A stretch of 9,121 bases of DNA from VAZQ01 sp040510075. GTDB taxonomy: Bacteria; Pseudomonadota; Alphaproteobacteria; Rhizobiales; Xanthobacteraceae. Positions 6,541-9,121 of the stretch are shown piece after piece (within the stretch, counting starts at the first letter, position 1; each line of letters begins with the position of its first letter). The notes under the pieces were generated by a model. It was not told where the DNA came from. It saw only the letters and a list, made by a program, of their open reading frames with translations, and made no database searches. The position numbers and the translations under genes were made by a program. Location of the stretch: NCBI GenBank assembly GCA_040510075.1, contig JBEVJT010000009.1, positions 1-9,121 of the forward strand, read 5' to 3'.

Positions 6541-7620
6541 ATGCTTCCTGAACAGAAACTCGACGCACTCGTGGCAAGACATGCCGCCCTCGAAGGCGAG
6601 CTCGCGACCCAAACGGCAGCCGAGATGTATGTAAAGCTTTCACGCGAATTTGCAGAACTCGCTCCGCTGGTCGAGACGGTCAAGCGGTATCGCGAGGTCA
6701 CGCGCGAAATCGGAGATCTCGATGCGCTGATCGGAGACCCGGACCTCGATGCAGAAATGCGCGCGATGGCCAGCGCAGAAAAACCCCAACTCGAGCAGCA
6801 ACGGGCCGCGCTGGAGCGACAGATCATGTTCGCACTGCTGCCAAAGGATGCGATGGACCAGCGCGACGTGATCATCGAGATTCGCGCCGGCACTGGCGGT
6901 GACGAGGCGGCACTGTTCGCGGGTGACCTGTTCCGCATGTATGAACGTTATGCAGCGAGACAGGGCTGGAAGGTGGAACTGATCTCCGCGAGCGAAGGGA
7001 GCATGGGGGGCTACAAGGAAATTATCGCGGAGATCCGCGGCCGGGGTGCATTTGCAAAGCTGAAATTCGAGTCCGGTGTCCATCGCGTGCAACGCGTGCC
7101 CGACACCGAGGCGTCCGGGCGCATTCATACCTCAACGGCAACGGTGGCGGTGCTGCCCGAAGTCGCCGACGTCGATGTTACGATCAACGAAGCCGATCTG
7201 AAGATCGACACGTTGCGCTCGGGAGGCGCGGGTGGGCAGCATGTCAACAAGACGGAATCGGCGGTGCGCATCACCCATCTTCCCAGTGGGATAGTGGTCA
7301 TGATGCAGGAGGACCGCTCGCAGCATCGCAATCGCGCCAAGGCCATGAGCGTTCTGCGGGCACGGCTCTACGACTTGGAAAGGCAAAAGCGGGACGCCGA
7401 GCGCGCGGCCGAGCGTCGCGGCCAAGTAGGATCGGGAGATCGGTCGGAACGCATTCGCACTTACAATTTCCCGCAAGGCCGGGTGAGCGATCACCGTATC
7501 AACCTGACGCTCTACAAGCTGCCGCAAGTGATGGAAGGAGAGGCCTTGGGCGAGTTCATTGATGCGCTCGTGGCCGAGCACCAGGCGTCCCTTCTGGCGG
7601 CGGAAGCTACGCCGCAGTGA
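6541..7620 (+). CDS. prfA: Peptide chain release factor 1
   Basis: RF1 recognises UAA and UAG in the ribosomal A site and triggers peptidyl-tRNA hydrolysis. The 359-residue product, the normal length, has the helical N-domain (1-100), the conserved EIRAGTGGDEAALFAGDLFR block (about 115-134), HRVQRVPDTEASGRIHTS with the codon-recognition tripeptide Pro-Asp-Thr at 187-189, and RSGGAGGQHVNKTESAVRIT with the catalytic GGQ at 231-233. The Pro-x-Thr form marks it as RF1, since RF2 has Ser-Pro-Phe there. Gln233 is the residue PrmC methylates, and prmC follows directly. The start ATG 6541 gives MLPEQKLDALVARHAALEGE, in line with alphaproteobacterial RF1; the Shine-Dalgarno is weak (TGAG about 10 nt upstream), so coupling to ptsP 30 nt upstream is plausible. 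The stop is TGA, which RF1 itself does not read. Confidence 0.98.
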   Translation: MLPEQKLDALVARHAALEGELATQTAAEMYVKLSREFAELAPLVETVKRYREVTREIGDLDALIGDPDLDAEMRAMASAEKPQLEQQRAALERQIMFALLPKDAMDQRDVIIEIRAGTGGDEAALFAGDLFRMYERYAARQGWKVELISASEGSMGGYKEIIAEIRGRGAFAKLKFESGVHRVQRVPDTEASGRIHTSTATVAVLPEVADVDVTINEADLKIDTLRSGGAGGQHVNKTESAVRITHLPSGIVVMMQEDRSQHRNRAKAMSVLRARLYDLERQKRDAERAAERRGQVGSGDRSERIRTYNFPQGRVSDHRINLTLYKLPQVMEGEALGEFIDALVAEHQASLLAAEATPQ

Positions 7621-7632
7621 TGGCGGGTTCTC

Positions 7633-7638
7633 CGGAGG
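7633..7638 (+). promoter_or_regulatory. prmC Shine-Dalgarno
   Basis: CGGAGG lies 5 nt before ATG 7644. It is the strongest ribosome-binding site in the window next to a real start, and it decides against the in-frame starts at 7617 (GTG) and 7620 (ATG), which overlap the prfA stop. Confidence 0.75.
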
Positions 7639-7643
7639 CACGA

Positions 7644-8570
7644 ATGGAGATCGGGGCAGCTACTGCCGTCAGCGCCGCCTCCGCGCATCCTGACGAATTC
7701 GTCGGCGTTACCGTCACGGCTGCGCGCAACACGCTAAGGCGCAGGCTTGAGAATGCTGGCATCGAAAGCGCATTTGCCGATGCACGAATACTGCTCGGCC
7801 ACTCTCTTGACCTCGACCATCGTGCGCTGATGGCGCAAGGCGAGCATGTACTTGATTCCGAGCAGGCGAGAACGGTTGCGCGGCTCGCCATGCGGCGGCT
7901 TGCGCGCGAGCCCATTGCCCGAATACTCGAAAAGAAAGAGTTCTGGGGACTGACTCTCAGGCTCAATGCTCACGCCTTCGTCCCTCGGCCCGACACCGAG
8001 ATCGTGGTTGAGGCCGCACTCGCGGCGTTCATTGATCCAAACGCCAGGGCGAAGCCGCTGCGGATTGCGGATCTCGGCACGGGGTCTGGCGCTTTGCTGC
8101 TGGCGCTCCTCTCCGAGTTGCCCCAGGCGTCCGGGATCGGCACGGATATCGATGTGCGCGCGCTGGAATGTGCCCGCACCAATGCGCTCGCTCACTGCGC
8201 GCGCGCCTCATTCATCGCCTGTGATTATGCTTCGGCCCTCAAGGCTGATTTCGACCTAGTGGTTTCGAACCCCCCCTACATCCGGACTGGCGAGATAGCC
8301 GGTCTCGCTCCCGAGGTCCGTCAATTCGATCCAAAGACTGCACTGAACGGGGGGACGGACGGCCTCGACGGATACCGTGCCGTTGCTGCCGATGCGGTTC
8401 GCCTATTGGGACCTGGCGGTGTTCTTGTCGTGGAACTTGGATGCAATCAGGCCCAGGCCGTAGTCTCCATTTTCGAGGAGGTGGGACTTGCGGCCGAAGA
8501 ACCGCGATACGATCTTTCCGGCATTCCCCGGGCACTCCCGGCGCGGCTCAGGCGAGATTTCGGGGGATGA
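7644..8570 (+). CDS. prmC: PrmC, release factor N5-glutamine methyltransferase (HemK family)
   Basis: PrmC methylates the GGQ glutamine of RF1 and RF2 with S-adenosylmethionine, which raises termination efficiency. From ATG 7644 the product has 308 residues. An N-terminal helical domain that docks the release factor spans about 20-105 (TVTAARNTLRRRLENAGIES, ADARILLGHSL). The linker motif EFWGLTLRLNAHAFVPRPDTE follows, then the SAM-binding motif IADLGTGSGALLLALLSELP (141-160) and the hallmark SNPPYIRTGEI with NPPY at 209-212. The C-terminus ends GIPRALPARLRRDFGG. It is slightly longer than Escherichia coli PrmC (277) because of about 20 extra N-terminal residues, rich in Ala and Ser. An alternative start, ATG 7620, overlaps the prfA stop as TGATG and would add 8 residues; the strong Shine-Dalgarno favours 7644. 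It lies 23 nt after prfA, its substrate gene, so cotranscription and coupled translation are likely. Confidence 0.96.
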   Translation: MEIGAATAVSAASAHPDEFVGVTVTAARNTLRRRLENAGIESAFADARILLGHSLDLDHRALMAQGEHVLDSEQARTVARLAMRRLAREPIARILEKKEFWGLTLRLNAHAFVPRPDTEIVVEAALAAFIDPNARAKPLRIADLGTGSGALLLALLSELPQASGIGTDIDVRALECARTNALAHCARASFIACDYASALKADFDLVVSNPPYIRTGEIAGLAPEVRQFDPKTALNGGTDGLDGYRAVAADAVRLLGPGGVLVVELGCNQAQAVVSIFEEVGLAAEEPRYDLSGIPRALPARLRRDFGG

Positions 8571-8745
8571 TTCCGGCCCATTGCAGGGCACAAAAAACCG
8601 CTTGGATTGTGGTTCGAGACCGACTACGTTGGTGCCAGTGAATCGACCCGAGCTGCTTGCGCACCAATAGCGAGCCCCGAGTAAATTGCGGAGAGCCGAA
8701 GGTGCGGCCGGGCCGAGCCAAGCCGGAATTTCCAGGCGGATTGCC

Positions 8746-8788
8746 TTCATCGAGACGATGCGATGCATCGGTTGACGCAGTCGATGAA
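8746..8788. repeat. Nested inverted repeat in the prmC-DUF4167 gap
   Basis: TTCATCGA (8746-8753) and TCGATGAA (8781-8788) form a perfect 8-bp inverted repeat. Inside it CGATG (8756-8760) pairs with CATCG (8766-8770) around a CGATG loop; bases 8761-8770 are also a perfect 10-bp palindrome. It could fold as a two-stem RNA or serve as an operator. Confidence 0.5.
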
Positions 8789-8836
8789 CACGCGGAAAGA
8801 CGCGCATGACGAACAGGGGGTCACCGTGACGGATTG

Positions 8837-8905
8837 CGCGGCCAGCGGCTGCTTGGTGACGGGAAGCTGATTAGCGGCTAAACGGGCCGCGTGTTCTTAC
8901 CTTCT
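8837..8905 (+). repeat. 7-bp stem with T-rich tail, weak terminator or small-RNA end
   Basis: CGCGGCC (8837-8843) pairs perfectly with GGCCGCG (8885-8891), enclosing 41 nt that hold a GCTT/AAGC stem and the palindrome TTAGCGGCTAA. TGTTCTTACCTTCT follows. The tail is T-rich but interrupted, so a Rho-independent terminator is only possible. Confidence 0.3.
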
Positions 8906-8927
8906 CTTGACTGCGAAGGCACGTCAT

Positions 8928-9017
8928 ATGGCGCGCGTCGCGGAGAGCAATGTTGGCGGATCGGCCGGGCTTCGACACAGCCCGCAAGCAAAGGAGTTGG
9001 CAGCAGGCGAATCATGA
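8928..9017 (+). CDS. Candidate 29-codon upstream ORF overlapping the DUF4167 start
   Basis: ATG 8928 opens a 29-residue frame (MARVAESNVGGSAGLRHSPQ, then AKELAAGES) whose TGA (9015-9017) overlaps the DUF4167 ATG (9014-9016) as ATGA. GAAGG (8915-8919) is a well-spaced Shine-Dalgarno, 8 nt upstream. Its first 12 nt, ATGGCGCGCGTC, recur exactly at 9077-9088 inside the DUF4167 gene, where the frame reads MARVFESN against MARVAESN here. It may be a coupled leader peptide, a remnant of a partial duplication, or chance. No known family is recognised. Confidence 0.3.
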   Translation: MARVAESNVGGSAGLRHSPQAKELAAGES

Positions 9018-9121
9018 GAAACGGTCAAAACAAGCGAATGCGCGGACGCAACAATCATCGCAAGAGTCACAATCCGATGGCGCGCGTCTTTGAATCCAAT
9101 GGGCCGGACGTGAAAATTCGC
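9014..9121 (+). CDS. DUF4167 domain-containing protein, 3' end outside window
   Basis: Only the first 36 codons are present: MRNGQNKRMRGRNNHRKSHN followed by PMARVFESNGPDVKIR. This is the start of the alphaproteobacterial DUF4167 protein, typically with a basic Arg/Asn/Gly-rich N-terminus and then the SNGPDVKIR block that leads into a short helical region. Its function is unknown; the very basic N-terminus suggests nucleic-acid binding (inference). In rhizobia I recall this gene lying downstream of prmC and upstream of clpB, which agrees with the position here. The start is set by family similarity. Its own Shine-Dalgarno is poor (AGGCG about 5 nt away), while the better AAGGAG at 8991-8996 is 17 nt away, too far; initiation may depend on coupling to the upstream 29-codon frame. 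The reading frame is open to the window edge. Confidence 0.9.
   Translation, partial: MRNGQNKRMRGRNNHRKSHNPMARVFESNGPDVKIR

Larger units (their letters stand above)
8571..9013 (+). other. prmC-DUF4167 intergenic region, structured
   Basis: This 443-nt stretch holds no convincing gene of normal size but is rich in inverted repeats: an 11-bp odd-centred palindrome at 8705-8715, a nested hairpin at 8746-8788, GTCACCGTGAC at 8820-8830, TTAGCGGCTAA at 8871-8881, and a 7-bp stem closing 8837-8891 followed by a T-rich run. A 29-codon ORF (8928-9017) runs into the DUF4167 start. The region very likely carries the promoter and leader of the DUF4167 gene. TTGACT at 8907-8912 is a good -35, but the nearest -10-like TATGGC (8927-8932) is only 14 nt away, so I do not call a promoter. 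Confidence 0.5.

Noticed and set aside
8576..8597. GCCC/GGGC hairpin followed by an A-run after prmC as a terminator
   Set aside because: Only a 4-bp stem, and the downstream run is A rather than T on the transcribed sense strand.
8610..8635. GTGGTTCGAGACC resembling a tRNA T-arm
   Set aside because: The bases around TTCGAGA do not form a 5-bp T stem and no acceptor, D or anticodon arm can be found nearby.
8784..8870. 28-codon ORF in the prmC-DUF4167 gap
   Set aside because: It lacks a Shine-Dalgarno and overlaps several inverted repeats; composition is not persuasive.
8907..8932. TTGACT with TATGGC as a promoter for the DUF4167 gene
   Set aside because: The spacer is only 14 nt, too short for a normal sigma-70-type promoter, and the -10 match is partial.

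Overview
The window looks like core chromosome of an alphaproteobacterium, most likely order Hyphomicrobiales (Rhizobiales). The evidence is the gene order ubiG / lysC / ptsP / prfA / prmC / DUF4167, which I recall as a conserved rhizobial neighbourhood, the rhizobial-type sequences of UbiG, PtsP and the DUF4167 protein, and an evidently GC-rich composition. The genus cannot be told. I see no insertion sequence, phage gene, CRISPR array, tRNA or rRNA.

Layout. On the minus strand, positions 1-1610 hold the 5' part of an EamA/DMT-family membrane transporter (its 3' end lies outside the window) and, 37 nt upstream of it, ubiG, an O-methyltransferase of ubiquinone synthesis. A 130-nt divergent region (1611-1740) separates ubiG from a plus-strand run: lysC (aspartokinase), an FkbM-type methyltransferase, ptsP (GAF-domain enzyme I of the nitrogen phosphotransferase system), prfA (release factor 1), prmC (release-factor glutamine methyltransferase) and, after a 443-nt gene-poor gap, the first 36 codons of a DUF4167 protein.

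How the genes relate. PrmC methylates the GGQ glutamine of the release factor encoded just upstream. PtsP is the entry point of a regulatory phosphorelay tied to nitrogen status, and LysC commits aspartate to lysine, threonine and methionine; both respond to nitrogen or amino-acid state in known relatives. The FkbM methyltransferase is the one accessory-looking member and appears inserted between lysC and ptsP.

Nothing here is clearly a new multi-gene system. The items most worth a second look are non-coding or sub-gene: a nested inverted repeat around the lysC ribosome-binding site; an in-frame internal start with a strong Shine-Dalgarno in lysC that could give a separate ACT-domain subunit; a 22-bp perfect palindrome inside the transporter gene; and the structured prmC-DUF4167 gap. 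That gap ends in a 29-codon ORF overlapping the DUF4167 start as ATGA and repeating part of its N-terminal sequence.
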